Source of the DNA: Oscheius tipulae
Lineage: Eukaryota > Nematoda > Chromadorea > Rhabditida > Rhabditidae
DNA length: 64,000 bases
Assembly: GCA_037178975.1 (NCBI GenBank)
Contig: JASJZH010000006.1
Coordinates: 3,410,001 to 3,474,000 of the forward strand
Direction of reading: 5' to 3'
Positions 1 to 12,103 of the stretch are shown in pieces (within the stretch, counting starts at the first letter, position 1; each line of letters opens with the position of its first letter). A program made the position numbers and the translations under genes. A model generated the notes under the pieces. The model was not told the DNA's origin. It ran no database searches and saw only the letters and a list, made by a program, of their open reading frames with translations.

Positions 1-797
1 AGGGTCATTATCCCGTTGAGCGAGCGGGTTATCGAAGACCGTTTCACCGTTCATTGCAACAAACTTAAAAAAAAAGAAGTTTGATCGAATTAAGAGGCAG
101 ACGAAAAAGAAAAATGCACTGATTTCACGTTCCAGATAAGAATTTCAAGAGGATGAAAGCGGCATGCTAACTTTGCTAACTTTTACAAGCTAAAAATCGA
201 TAAATCTCTGGATCAATCTCGCGTTTGCATCAAAATGGCGTCTTTGGGAGAATGGGGCAAAACCCAAAGGGTTGATGGTACTGGTAACAAATCTGTAAGA
301 TCTATTTTATCGGATGCTAATTTCGGTTTAATATAGAATAAGTTAGTGCATTAGGCACCAGGAGAAGTTCTGAGCTTTGCAAGATACATAGAAACAATTT
401 CTAGGCATAAATATACGAGATTTGAGTTTGCATGATTTGCGCAAGCACGGACCTGGCGTCAAGCTGCAACAGTGACCATAGAGCTGTCTCCTGGGCGAAG
501 GGCGCTGTTACCAAGGAAAACTATATTCCCGATAGTGTGTGTTTGTTACACCAGGAGACGTGATTTCGAAGGGTATTTCATGTTATTTACGGGGGGTGAA
601 AGTGCCGGATTATTGATCCGTTGTGTGAGTGACGCAGCGTTCGAGGCGCTAGCCACCTGACTTGTTGGCAGATCACACTGAAAAAATAGTAAATAATTTA
701 TTTACTTCCATAATAAAATGGAAGAAAAGACCCATATTTGGAATGTTATGCAAGAAAATCATCCGACTGCTCGAGGATGACTGTGTTCGGATTGTTT
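1..797. other. Intergenic, no gene recognised
   Basis: Only short open stretches with no family resemblance and no supported exon chain. It lies beyond the 3' end of the gene at 798-1770, so some of it should be that gene's 3' UTR. Confidence 0.5.
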
Positions 798-1770
798 TCA
801 CACATGGAAGTTCTTCGAATCGACGGTTCCGGTTTGTGACTGGCCAAAAGCTGGATCTACAGAGATGTTGATTGGAATATATTTCTGTTCACCTACCCTC
901 ATTGGACCTACGAACAGCTCCGGCTCAGAAATTGCAAAGCCTGAGTGCATATATTGCTGAATAGCCACGTCGGCTCTAAAAACTTTATGAGTGCGTGTCT
1001 TCTTCTCCAAACCTCATTCCAATAAGACGATGGATGCTCGAGAACTGAATCACTGGATGTTCTATACAGACATTGGAGCCATCCACCAAAAGAGGAACTT
1101 TTTCAACACGGAAGGAAGAACCAGTTTCGCCATCAACTACACACCGTATGTTATAGAGACATATTTCAAAACATACCGATAAACACATCCATTAGAATTT
1201 TACCCGCGGATGTAGTAGACAGAACAGCATCTTTGACCTGTCGTCCACTCAAAGAAATAGTTTCTCCACTGGTCGTCTCCAGTAAACCCTAGAAACAAAG
1301 ATTCAGTTTGCTCGTGCTATCAAAGGCTCAAGTCTATGTTTGCTTCCTGGTGGGAGACCAGACTTTTTCATTAGACGCGTGATCTACGCAACACGACTAG
1401 GCTCATGTGGTTCAATTATCGATGATGACAAAAAATGAATCCTTTTGAGCAAAAACTACCAAAACGCTTCATGAATAGTAAAAAAAAGAAAACTCACTTT
1501 GAAAGAGGAACGGTCCTTTGTGAAAATGAGTCGAGCGTTGCCAGTTTCGGAGATTTGGTAGAGGACTCCAAGACGGTTATTCATATCGCGGTACCTGTAG
1601 CGACGCTGCATCTTGACTAAGCAGAACAAACAGCAATTGAGAGAGGATGTAAAGTCCAAAATATAACTGGTGGACACTACAGGTGGGTCAGCTTGACAAA
1701 GTTGGCCCGCTCTTCACACCTTACCGGAATAGGAACAGGGTCGGAGGTCTTTTTCGTTTGATTGAGACAT
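798..1770 (-). CDS. Unrecognised 192-aa intracellular protein
   Basis: Five exons join in phase: 1725-1770, 1498-1616, 1177-1288, 1013-1136 and 798-975, separated by introns of 37-108 bp. The start is ATG at 1770 (MSQSNEKDLRPCSYS). There is no signal peptide or membrane segment. The product is basic near the N-terminus (QRRYRYRD) and otherwise looks beta-rich, with alternating polar and hydrophobic residues and few cysteines; it ends in DSKNFHV. A longer second exon, using an acceptor near 1677, also stays in frame and would add a cysteine-rich insert, so alternative splicing is possible. I do not recognise the family and assign no function. The consistent phases across four introns make it likely to be a real gene. 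Confidence 0.6.
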
Positions 1771-2461
1771 GGAAGAAATGTGGTGCCACGTGAGAAAAGT
1801 CGCGAGACAAAGCATGTCCCGATAACGAACTGTGTAACGACAAACATCAAAGCTCCTGAAGGATGCCGTCTGTTCCAAACCTTACTGATCAAAAATTTCA
1901 CTAGGAAACGAGCAGGATCAATTTTCAGGCAAAGGTATGCAGAAGAGGCTAGACAGGGAAGTGTAAAAGTTATATTGGAGAAACCGCGTGTTCTTACACT
2001 TTCCCAGAGATCACTTCACGTGATTAAAAAGTATGGTCTCGGGATGCTCAAGGAAAAGCTTTACACTTTGTCTTTGCGTAAGCTTCGTGACCTCGTGGCA
2101 CTCTTGTGACGTTTCGAGGCGAAAAATGATAGTCGATTATGGCAGAAAGAACAAGAATCGATTGAAAGACGATCGAAACACTTGCAGCCGATCACCAAGA
2201 AGTGTAGCAGACTAGTGGCGTAAAAACAATACGCAAAGTGCGATGTCTGTCTTCATGTGATCGCAAATAGATCAACAGAATGGTAAGAAACCCCCGTGCA
2301 AACAAAACTGATTACTACAAGAGAATGAACGTATCAATTTTTATCAAAAACATGACACAAACATAGCAGACTAGGATCACAGACTCTGTTCATTCTCGAA
2401 AGTGAGATCACCACACAATTGTGGGTACCGGTTTCAATTTGGGCACAATGCGTTCAGCATA
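1771..2461. other. Intergenic, no gene recognised
   Basis: Upstream (promoter) side of the minus-strand gene at 798-1770 and downstream side of the minus-strand gene at 2462-4900. A plus-strand open frame at 1762-2109 is arginine- and lysine-rich and has no splice support; I read it as chance. Confidence 0.4.
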
Positions 2462-4900
2462 TTACACGTAGGTCATCGACTGAGTGGGATGTATTACGGG
2501 ACACACTGTTATTCGTCCTTCCTCTTCACGACCAGCGCTTCCAGGCGAACTTCTCCATTGTCTACTAGGAGCTGTCCCATATCCACTTTCCCTGCCTCCT
2601 TCTTCATACTTTTTGAAAGGAGGCGAGTCGGCAGGAAGTCTGAACAATATCAATTGAACAGGATGCTCTTTGTTACTTACCCTTGAAGCTCCCTCTCTAC
2701 ACTGGCATCACTTCCTGTAGGAGAGAAGATTTGTCTTTGGGGTGGAGGAGGAGGTCGACAGGTTGGAGGTGGCTTCCGAATAGACATCCTACCATCACCA
2801 AACTTTGGCGAACTGATCGGAGGTGGAGGTACGTGGAAAAATGAAGGGAGAGTACCTAAGATGAGCATAAGTACGTGTTTATGATCTACAACTACCTCTG
2901 GCTGGTATTTCCTCGTAGTGGTCAGTCGGTGGTACCACAGTGTGATAAGCTGCTCTGTTCTCACGTGGATGTAGTCGAAGAGTAGTCGAAGCTGAATGCC
3001 TCATAGCAATAGGCTCTGGGTAGTTCGACACATACGACCTGAAAACGACAAATAAAATGGACTCTAGTGACCCTGTCTCTCAGTAACTTAAAGATATGCA
3101 ATATGGTACGCAACCCCAATCGATCACCCCTTTCGACAATGCAGCAGATCAATGATGGATTGGAAAATATCTCTCGGCGATATGCCACCAGCCGGCGCAT
3201 TTATGGTCGGTCAGCATATCGCAGCTATTGTTATTTATGACGTGTGACCAATAAAATATTTGTTGAGAAGCGAAACTCACCGCATCGTTGCCGGCGTAGC
3301 TTGGGAGAATAGCCTATTCACATTTGGATTCGAGCCACAATCGTAAATCTGTATATTCTGAAAAAGCAAACAAGTTTTGATTTGATTCTCCTTCATACCG
3401 AGTTGGTCGTTTTCATCGAGTTGTAAGTCCAAACATTGTCCCCGCATGTGAGAATAGCGTCCGAGGAAGTCGTCTTGCTCTTGTGATTGGTGCTTCGTCT
3501 GAAATTGCGTTATTCAGTACAGAGCCTCCATCCCCCACGAGTTTGCTTGCTGTCATTGTCAGGCCCACATAGCATTCAAATCGCTTATGAAATTATTGCT
3601 GATGAAGTGCGTGGCCGTGACAGCATCTTCTCTGAATAGCCACCATTGAAGGTGCCCTAAAGACACGCAACACTTCCCGTTGTACGAGAACCAAGCGCGA
3701 CCCCCCGTTGTGCAACGACGGAGGAATGTCAAGAAAGACACTTCAGAACCTGTAGACCTCGCGATCCCGGCTGACACCGCGACTAATTGCCTGTTGACCG
3801 CTAAGACCATGTCAGGATGGGAGGTAACGAGGTTAAGATTCGGCTCTCGAGACACATTCTCGATCATCTTCTGGTTTGAATGAGAGTATACGATCTTTTA
3901 CGATCTTGGAGGACTGCTTCTCGGCATTGCCCAGATTTACGACATCCGATGGCCGGACAGCTGTTTTCCCAATCATCGGCCCTAAGTGAAACATTTGCCT
4001 TAGCTGCCGGGTCAGTAAATTCTGTTGTTGGGGTCAGCTGCAGACATTTCCATCATAAGCGTGACCCAGAGGATCGAATAATGGCCCGAGGTGACTGATC
4101 GACTTGTCACCTCATTGCTAACCAATAAATTAATAGACTTTCGGGCATAGAAGCTTCTCCCCGAAAATATTAGAAAAACAATACGTACCTTCTAAGTTTG
4201 AAGATCAACGTGATCAGAAGAGCCAGAAGAAGGAGTACGGCTAGGATGGCTACAACAATGAGGGCTTTTGGTGAAATTTTTATCCCGTTTCCAGAAGAGA
4301 TATCCGTGAGAGAAACAAACGGTCCCCATTCGCAGTCTGGAGCCTGAAATCATTGGATAAGGTTTTTCTCATACAAAAGAAGCAGATGGTCCAAATCGGG
4401 AGAAGCGCTCAATAGAAATACCCGATTAGCATACTTCGCTGAGTGCTCTGCCAAACACTACCATGTCAATCGAGACTCATTCAGCGTTAATCCTTGCGAG
4501 GTCGTACTTGTGGACCCAGCATGGTCTTATCCCTCTAATGCTCTGCTTAATCATTTCGACTAAAAATGCGACAAGTCGAAATGAACGACGGCCAGCTCCC
4601 GGGAGAAGAGCACTTTTTCTTCTCACGCAATCCCCAGGGAGTCAAAATGAATTCGCGGCTGCTTTGATAATTCATCACGAAATGCAAATGGTTGGCATGG
4701 CTGTACGAAAATTGAATTTTGAAACGTACCTTTTGAAATGGTTCGTCGTTGAGCAGATGCCACACCAATGAAGCATCTGGAGGTGGTGGAAGATCAAACT
4801 CCGGTGGAGCAGGAACGCAGCCGCAGCTCATCTCGTCATGGAAGCGAAAAACAAGAATTGGGAAGATCAAAACATTGAGAAGAAGTGGAAAAGTAGCCAA
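2462..4900 (-). CDS. Type I membrane protein with proline-rich tail and PDZ ligand
   Basis: Seven exons join in phase: 4730 to about 4900, 4189-4343, 3399-3498, 3281-3357, 2896-3038, 2681-2855 and 2462-2639. The first exon encodes a hydrophobic leader (ATFPLLLNVLIFPILVF) and a short Cys/Pro-rich ectodomain (EFDLPPPPDAS). The second carries one membrane helix (ALIVVAILAVLLLLALLITL) followed by basic residues. The remaining roughly 230 residues are a cytoplasmic tail with PxxP clusters (VPPPPISSP, CRPPPPPQRQ), suited to SH3 or EVH1 partners. The last residues, MTYV, fit a class I PDZ ligand (T at -2, V at 0). No ATG precedes the leader in frame, so an upstream coding exon is missing; an acceptor-like site lies just before it. 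I do not recognise the family. It resembles adaptor-type or adhesion receptors with scaffolding tails. Confidence 0.7.
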
Positions 4901-7900
4901 GTTAGCAGCCTCTGTTCACGGATCGTCGTAAAAGTGTGAATGCGGCCATATCTACAGCAAACAGAAAGTATGACCATTATGCCGTTTTTCAGCGTTACGG
5001 CTCATATTCCCTTTCGTAGTCAACTATCCCGGAAAAATCTCTGCCCTGCTCACCAAAATGTCAAACAAAAAAGTATATTTTAAGGAAAGGAGGTTTAAAA
5101 TTTATGATTGTCTACTCAGTGGCAAGCAAGCAATTAATAGAGGTCTGGGTCCTTAGCCACACTAGCATATTTTTTGTTTTACGAGTTGGACCTTGGGGCA
5201 ACGAGGGCGCGCCCCATTACGCCATTCACACCACGCCAATTGACTCCGTATCGGTCAACTCCCGACGCCTTGATCCGATCCGACGACAATCGGTGTATTC
5301 AAGCCGAGGCCCGTAACAGGTCGAAGACTGTTCAAGTTGAAATAGAGAGAGTAATTACGAGCAGAATTATCGTGTCAATAGGGCGCCAACAACGCGGTCA
5401 TCCGTCTCCATTTGACTCATTTGACTGTCACGTACTTCAATGATACCATCTACCGCCGATTGAGCTCTAATTAGGAAGCTAATTATAGTGAAAAGGTTTT
5501 TTGAAACTCGAAATACTTAAGAACACCGTGGAAGGAACAAGAAGTTAGGGTAGCTTACGCTGAAACAATATACCTGACCGTAGCAGGTGGTAGGAGCATA
5601 ATTGAGAAGTCATCCAGATGTGATATAATGCAGCCAGGTAATTGTGCGGAAGGCGGTGGGCACAATTGCTGTGGATTGGACATAACCCCTCTAGGAGTTA
5701 TGTAAGACAAATGGAGCAGAGCTGTTGCATTGGCAGGGGGCTACTGCTTGAACTGGAGCTGTAGGCTGCGCTCCAAAATTCAAAGCAAATGGCTCTTCTG
5801 TTTTCTTTGAAATCCGAGATCGTGAATTGAAGAGGGCCGAGTAAAAGAGTTGGAATCGAAGACGCGTTTGTCCGCAAGCCTAACGAGCACAAATCTCATT
5901 CGACTGCCAAATCGGGCGAAACACTAACACAATTAGGGAAACGCCCTTTCGCTTCTCTCTGAGGACAACTTATAACAAAAACCACATCTGTTGTAGGAAC
6001 GATACCGGAAATGCTAATTAAACTAGTAGAGGGTACCTATCGCTTTCCTTGGAGGAAAACGCTTGTCGCCCTAATAAGGGAGAGATGAGTCAAAGTAGCA
6101 AAAAGAAAAGGAAGCGAATGATGATGCACTGCCCGCAATTAGCCTACAAGGATGAGTATTCGGGAGGGCGGACTGGGGCGTGGCTACAGGCGGGAAACTG
6201 CTGCGACGAGATTAACACCTATGATATGCAAATATATACTCTCGGTAGAGTCTTTTTGAGATATTTAGTTTTGGAGGTGCTAATGGAGTATGGCGGTAGG
6301 ATGTGAAAAAGTAATGAAGGCGCTACCGTTTCCTCCAGAAGACCACTGCCTAGGAGCCGCTGAGTCGCAACTGCTGCCAAAAGTAGCTGATTTTGGAAGC
6401 TACAAATCAGCCACCCGCAAAGTTAGTTTCCTGGTGCTGCTGACAAAGAATCGCTACAAATAGAATTGCGGCTGCATCTGTGTGTTGAATAGTGGACATA
6501 ACACAATTTATCGTTTATAGGACTTGAAAAGACGCAATCTGCCACATAGGCGCGCATATTTGAAGCTCATCTATAATGCAAAATTCACAACATGCACCCG
6601 ACAACTTGACTGCGTGAAACCAAAACAACTGTTGAAGAAGACAGTATACAGTCTTCATAGAGGTCATTGAGGACCATCTCTCATAACAGAATAATGAGTA
6701 CTTTCCTAAGGGGAGCGCCGGTCATAAAGCAGGCCGACCGACAGCATATGGCTGGCGGCTTGCGGACACATTTTTTTCTTATGCGGAACAGGTAATTAGA
6801 TTGGGACCGTTCCTCGGAGAAGTTCGCGTTCGGAGTCCATCCCATAAAGTCATAAAAAGACATGCACGCAGGTGCAAATCCTCAACAACAGATGTACGTC
6901 TTGTGGGAAAAACAGTTTACTACCTGAACGACGCGTGCAACCAGATGCCCCGGTTCGAGGTTGAGCAAGTTTTTAGGGGTAGAGGCTTGCTGGCCGATTG
7001 GATTGAGAGAGTCATTAAGAAAGGCACAAGATTGATTGAGTTCGTTTTCACCCCTTTTGAGTTATGGCGATTGAAAATTATTTTCGAGGAGGCACTTAGA
7101 GAAAGAAGTCTCGCAAATCAAGTGTTCGGCTGTAATGCTCGAGATGGACGAGGTTAAGCTTGTACAGAAGAAAATACGGCTAAAGGTCCGTTGCGGCCAG
7201 TCTACAATGTGGTAATCCGCTCGTCTGCGCAACCTCTACGGATCTCAGCAAAGGAGGCGCATGTAAATAAAGAAGATCAAAGAGGGAGCCTCTTAACCCA
7301 ATTGAACGGCCGGCACATGGACAGTATCCCACGGTTTAGTGCAAATAGACAGTCTGTAACAATCTCAAGGAATCGTCTTTCTTGAGGACCGTGAATGTAG
7401 AGAGTGCGGTAGACGGAAAAAACGCGACAGGTGGCAGGTGGAAGACGTTTCATGCGTCAGTGCGCTTATCCGCTAAATACAGTGCCAATCCCATTGAAAC
7501 GTCTCTCAACGGAAAAGGTTAAGAAAAACGGTTTGTGATCAATTAAGAAAGCGCTTTTAGGCTTACCAGGTCATGTCTACAAGAGGAAGTAGTGTCTTTG
7601 CACCTAGTCGGGTTCATATCATACGAACGCTGGCTAATCCAACGCCAAAATAAACAAACACATGGGATAAACCATGAGCGTTTCGGGTTACGCGCACTCG
7701 GTATCCATCCAGATGGTCATTTGAACAGCCAGGTGACTCGTTCGAAAAGAAAAACTCTTAGTAACCTGTACCGAAGCGGCTAGAGAAAAAGGACCATACT
7801 TGCCTGTCACATTACTCAACGACCAACAATAGCACGGTATACCATCAAAGACGGGAACGGAACAGTAGGGATTAACCAAGTTTGAAACACGAGGCTCTCA

Positions 7901-10900
7901 AAGAGGATACAGTGCGTTGCATGGGAAAAAGAATTTGGATATAGTGATACTTGTGACCTTTGCTACGTATGTTAATGAGGCCGGCTGGTTTTGAAGCGTC
8001 CGCAAACGACATTCGTGTAGATAACAGCCATGTTATTATAAGATAGCACGTGTTCCGGTCAAGGAGACTAGCATGAACAACTTTTAATTAAACACTTTTT
8101 TGATACGCCTCTGTACTGTGGTGTAATAAGAGTTCGTATATCTTAGAGATCTGCGAATACAAGCCCCGACCGGCTACTATCCGTCAACGTCCGGGATGAT
8201 GGAAGAGTCTGCCGCAAACCGAACAAATACCTACAATAAGAATGGGACTGTATGTCTTGAATGTAGCTCTTATATTTGACAAAAGCCCCATTAGCCTGGC
8301 TACAATAATGGAAGGTGCTCAAAGAATCGGCTTGCGTGAGAATTGCGCAACAGGTAGAGTCGGCTACAAGGAAGGGTCATACAAGAGCCAGATGTGTGTT
8401 ATGCGAATTAGGTCCTGCACACAAGGAGGAAATGACAGTGGCGGCGCGCACTTGTAGCCCTCTGCAGACGTATAATTATCAGCTCTGTCAAGGTCGATGG
8501 CTCTACTGTCAGAGTCAGAGGGTTTGTGGAGCTAAAGCAGGGCCTCCATTTCTTACACGAGAACCTGTCAAGTACAGACATCTCGTACTAATTGACAAGT
8601 AACCAATTAGAAGTGATAGGGGGCTTGAAGAAAGAGGTACCATAAGGGAGTCAGCAGGTGGGAATCGTCACTATCGCTAATAATAGTCAACAGCAAAGTG
8701 TTGATGAGCAGGTGCTATCTGTGTATTCAAGGTAGCATTAAGGCGACCTCCCACGGCGAAGTTTAGTGCAGGATAATCAGCCGATAATCGTTTGTTAGTT
8801 TGGCCTTCTCATTATGGTGCACTGACATTTAATACCCAGCTTGGTGGACCTATTAGATGTTTAAACTCTCAATAATCAATGGCAAGTAAGGCAAAAGTAG
8901 AGTCTTTGGATGTAATGAGTGCATAAAAAAGTAAGTTCAAGAGAAGATTGAGCATTAAAGGCTTAGAACTTCTATCTGGCTTCAAGAGGGAAACGTTTGA
9001 ATATTTGAAGATGTCCTTCAAGATCCAGAGAATTTGATTAGTGTCCTTCAAAACCACCTGCCTCTCATGACTGGACAGTATGCGTGTGTTGAGCACCGAG
9101 TGATTTTCTACGGGCAACCCTTGATTAACTTAGTCAAAATGGGAAGCGCGAACAAAAGTGCTACATACGGGAGATTCAATGTAATTGACGGCACCCTACA
9201 ATTACGACACCTGCTCTGGTGTATGAATGCCTGTTGTTCACTCCAAGGTGCCGAACAATTAAAAACGTCGAGCCTATTCGTGTCCGAAAGGTAGACGATC
9301 TGAGAGTGAGAATCGGGTGTCAAATGGGGGCCCATCAAAAGATGCCGCAGGTCAGCTGTTACAGTAATTATCAGTCTGCAGAGCCTCGCTGACATAGAAA
9401 CACGGCCTGTCGTTACACGGATGACAATTTATTGCATTTCTTGTCTGTGATAGTCCAGTCTCCGTCGGCTGGAGGGATTACGATATGTTTGTAAGAGGAC
9501 GAGTGTTAATCCACAGTGTCTATTAGCCAGCCGGCGGCTAGCTCTGATGACCGTATAATTACAAACAGAATCGGGATTAGATGCCGAGGCAAAACTTTCG
9601 AGTCAAAGACTAGTCTCGACAAGCAATGCTTCTTCCAATCTCGGCGCGGTGCGGACTCTTGAGGAACTCGGACCGGCTGAGGGCGATCACAGCGCAATTA
9701 TTCGAAGATTCGAATCTATTGAAGTGGAAATGTGGCGCCAACTGGGTACAATTACCTATGGATCTAAAGAACTCCCATGCTTGAAAATTTTTAGTGCTTT
9801 CAAGTACAATTCAAGAAGCCCTTTTGGTTTAAAGCTAGTGCTCAACTCGTGTTAAAATGATAAGAAACAGGAAAGGTTCATCATTCCATTTAGATTAGGT
9901 TACAGCACGATACAAAAGAAACGCCGCAAAATGGCTGACTGTTACATCAACTTTGAAAAACTTGTATCGGCAAACGTACGCTAAACTTTTGTTCGAAACT
10001 CACTGAATACTTCGGTAAATCTAAGATTGCGGCTTGGTAGAGTCAGAAATTTAAACCTGCTCAGTAAAAATAGGCTAACGCAACTATGGAGACATCAAAG
10101 GAATAGCTGGTAGGATCACCGTAAGGATATGAATTGAGGTTTAATCCCCTCAGGCGAGCAAATTGGTCGACAGCTGGGCAACCGGAAATAACCACGAGAA
10201 TTGGTAGAAGACACAACTGAAGACTCAGTCCATAAACGTTTCTACGTCAGAACACTCGCTTGAATCACCCTTTGTCGCTTTATATCCAAATACGGGAAAC
10301 AGTAATCATGGATGATACGTTTATAGCTAAAGAACCAGCCAAACTCTCTACTACTGACTCACTCTCTGGAAGAGTGTCCTAATTTAAGAAGAGGAAGCTG
10401 TCGGTATGTGACCGGGGAGAGCGGCTCATTTGGTTGTCGAATATGTTTCAATTTGCGCCTGAATGGACAGAAATGACCGGGAACGGCTTCTAATGACCGG
10501 GCCACAACTCGATTTGCTAATTGCAGAAGGCGTCCATCGCAACAGGACAAGTGATGAACACCACAATTGGATATAAGTCATCTAAGCTGAGTCACAAGGC
10601 TATTTCCAAAAGAATCTCAAAACACCCGTACAAATCACGGGGACTGGAGCATTTCATGTGGTGAAACTGATGCATCGGCTGGTTTAGACAATACTAATTA
10701 ACAGAATATATTATAAGGAGCGTGTCGGGTCTGGACATACGAGTCGGCTAATGGTATCATCTCAACCCGGAGGTCATGAATTCTCTCGGTCATTTATGAG
10801 ATGTCCACACATGCTCATCAGTCCAAGACACACAAAAAAGGCTTTTCTGCTGCTTGTCGTTAATCTAGACTTTTACCGACTCTTGTCTTACTAACATGAT

Positions 10901-11374
10901 TATGTTTTATAGCAGCAGTAATAGTAATAAGATCAGAGAGACGAATATAAGGTCCGGTCGGCCAATTTGTCCAGGAGAAAGGCCAACCTCATTGTCGATG
11001 AGTGTTTTCTGTCTGTGCTAATTCGGCATATATTAGCAATGAGCACAGCTAACTCATTAAGACCGCGGAGACAATCATAGGTTCAAGAAAGATGTTGTGA
11101 CAGCTGCATTTTGAAAATAGACGAACCTGCTTTGTCCGTTCGCAGCAGAGGTCACGGTAGAGCTATACAAACATTCACACATTCTATCGTCCTGGGAACC
11201 TGATAACGGAGGCTGTATTATTCTGTGAGCCTAAGACGATGGATTAGTTGAACATTTATGACCTAGACATCAGGTTAGTATCGAACTAGGGGCAACAGGG
11301 ACAACGATTTATTACTCGAATAACTCGTAGGACGACGTTTGGATGCTGTGGGACATGACAGTAGCAGAATCAAT
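4901..11374. other. 6.5-kb stretch without a convincing gene
   Basis: Both strands carry only short open frames of odd composition. The longest, 6801-7157 (+), has no flanking splice sites that continue it. The left edge probably contains the missing 5' exon and promoter of the gene at 2462-4900. No tRNA-like A/B box pair, inverted-repeat transposon end or tandem repeat was seen by eye. It could hold regulatory DNA, noncoding RNA or an old degraded repeat. Confidence 0.45.
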
Positions 11375-12103
11375 TTAGAAGAAGCCCGTTTCCTGAAAAT
11401 GACTCGATTTATTAATACCAGGTATCAAAACCTGTAGTTTTTGCACAAAGAAGCGGAAATCGGCAGCCTCGTTGCTGGTAAGCTCGTCGGTCGAGCCACT
11501 AAGAATTCCCTCCAACACGAGCATCATATGAGCGGTCTCTTCCTCTGAGAGCTTCATTTCCTGGCCGAAGAGATCCGCTGTTGGGGATTCTATGATCAGT
11601 TAATAAGGCCCTCATTTCCGTATATCAATTCATATCAAAAACTTACGGGAAAGAGCAACGGCCACCTTGTCGACGCCGCCCATTCCTCCGAGCTCTCCCT
11701 TGGCTTTTGGACCGAAAACCTTGACCAAGAAGTCCTTGCCATGAGCAGCCATGAGCGCCTTAAGGAAGGCGGCGGTTTCTTCTACTGGAGGACGAGTGGC
11801 AGCGGTGCACATACTCTTGTTTTCATCGTATTCGTCAGAACAGTCAGGGGAGCCATCACAAAGGTATTTGATGGGAACGCATTCCCCAGAGGGACATTCG
11901 AACGGGTGCCAAGTGGGACAGGGAGCTGCAAAAAGGATTAACGATTCTCACATTTATCAAAAAAAGTTTTTTGAAAGCATAAACTTACTGGAAGAATCGC
12001 CGCGCTTGCCGCCTTTCACAAGTTCCCTGATGCTGAAGGCGTAGATTTGCGGAACAGCGGCAACAACAAGTGCTGCCAGTAAAATGTGCCGCAACGTCCA
12101 CAT
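11375..12103 (-). CDS. IDLSRF/prohormone-4-like neuropeptide precursor (LDLa)
   Basis: Four exons in phase: 11989-12103, 11647-11925, 11432-11577 and 11375-11392, giving 185 aa. Residues 1-22 are a signal peptide (MWTLRHILLAALVVAAVPQIYA). Next comes FSIRELVKGGKR, a peptide bounded by a GKR site, which predicts release and C-terminal amidation. An LDL-receptor class A module follows (six Cys, with CDGSPDCSDEYDE as the calcium-binding part), then the conserved stretch TAATRPPVEETAAFL and a helical C-terminal domain ending FFVQKLQETGFF. This order matches arthropod prohormone-4/IDLSRF-like precursors, which have a short N-terminal peptide, one LDLa and the RPPVEETA block. The last exon is only 18 bp; its 39-bp intron is in frame, so an unspliced reading would look open but would break the conserved ending. 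Likely secreted by neurons or gland cells; the receptor is unknown. Confidence 0.85.

Noticed and set aside
6801-7157. 118-codon plus-strand frame, with a GGTTCGAGG near 6953 suggestive of a tRNA B box
   Set aside because: No A box at the right distance, no cloverleaf pairing seen, and the frame has no splice or family support.
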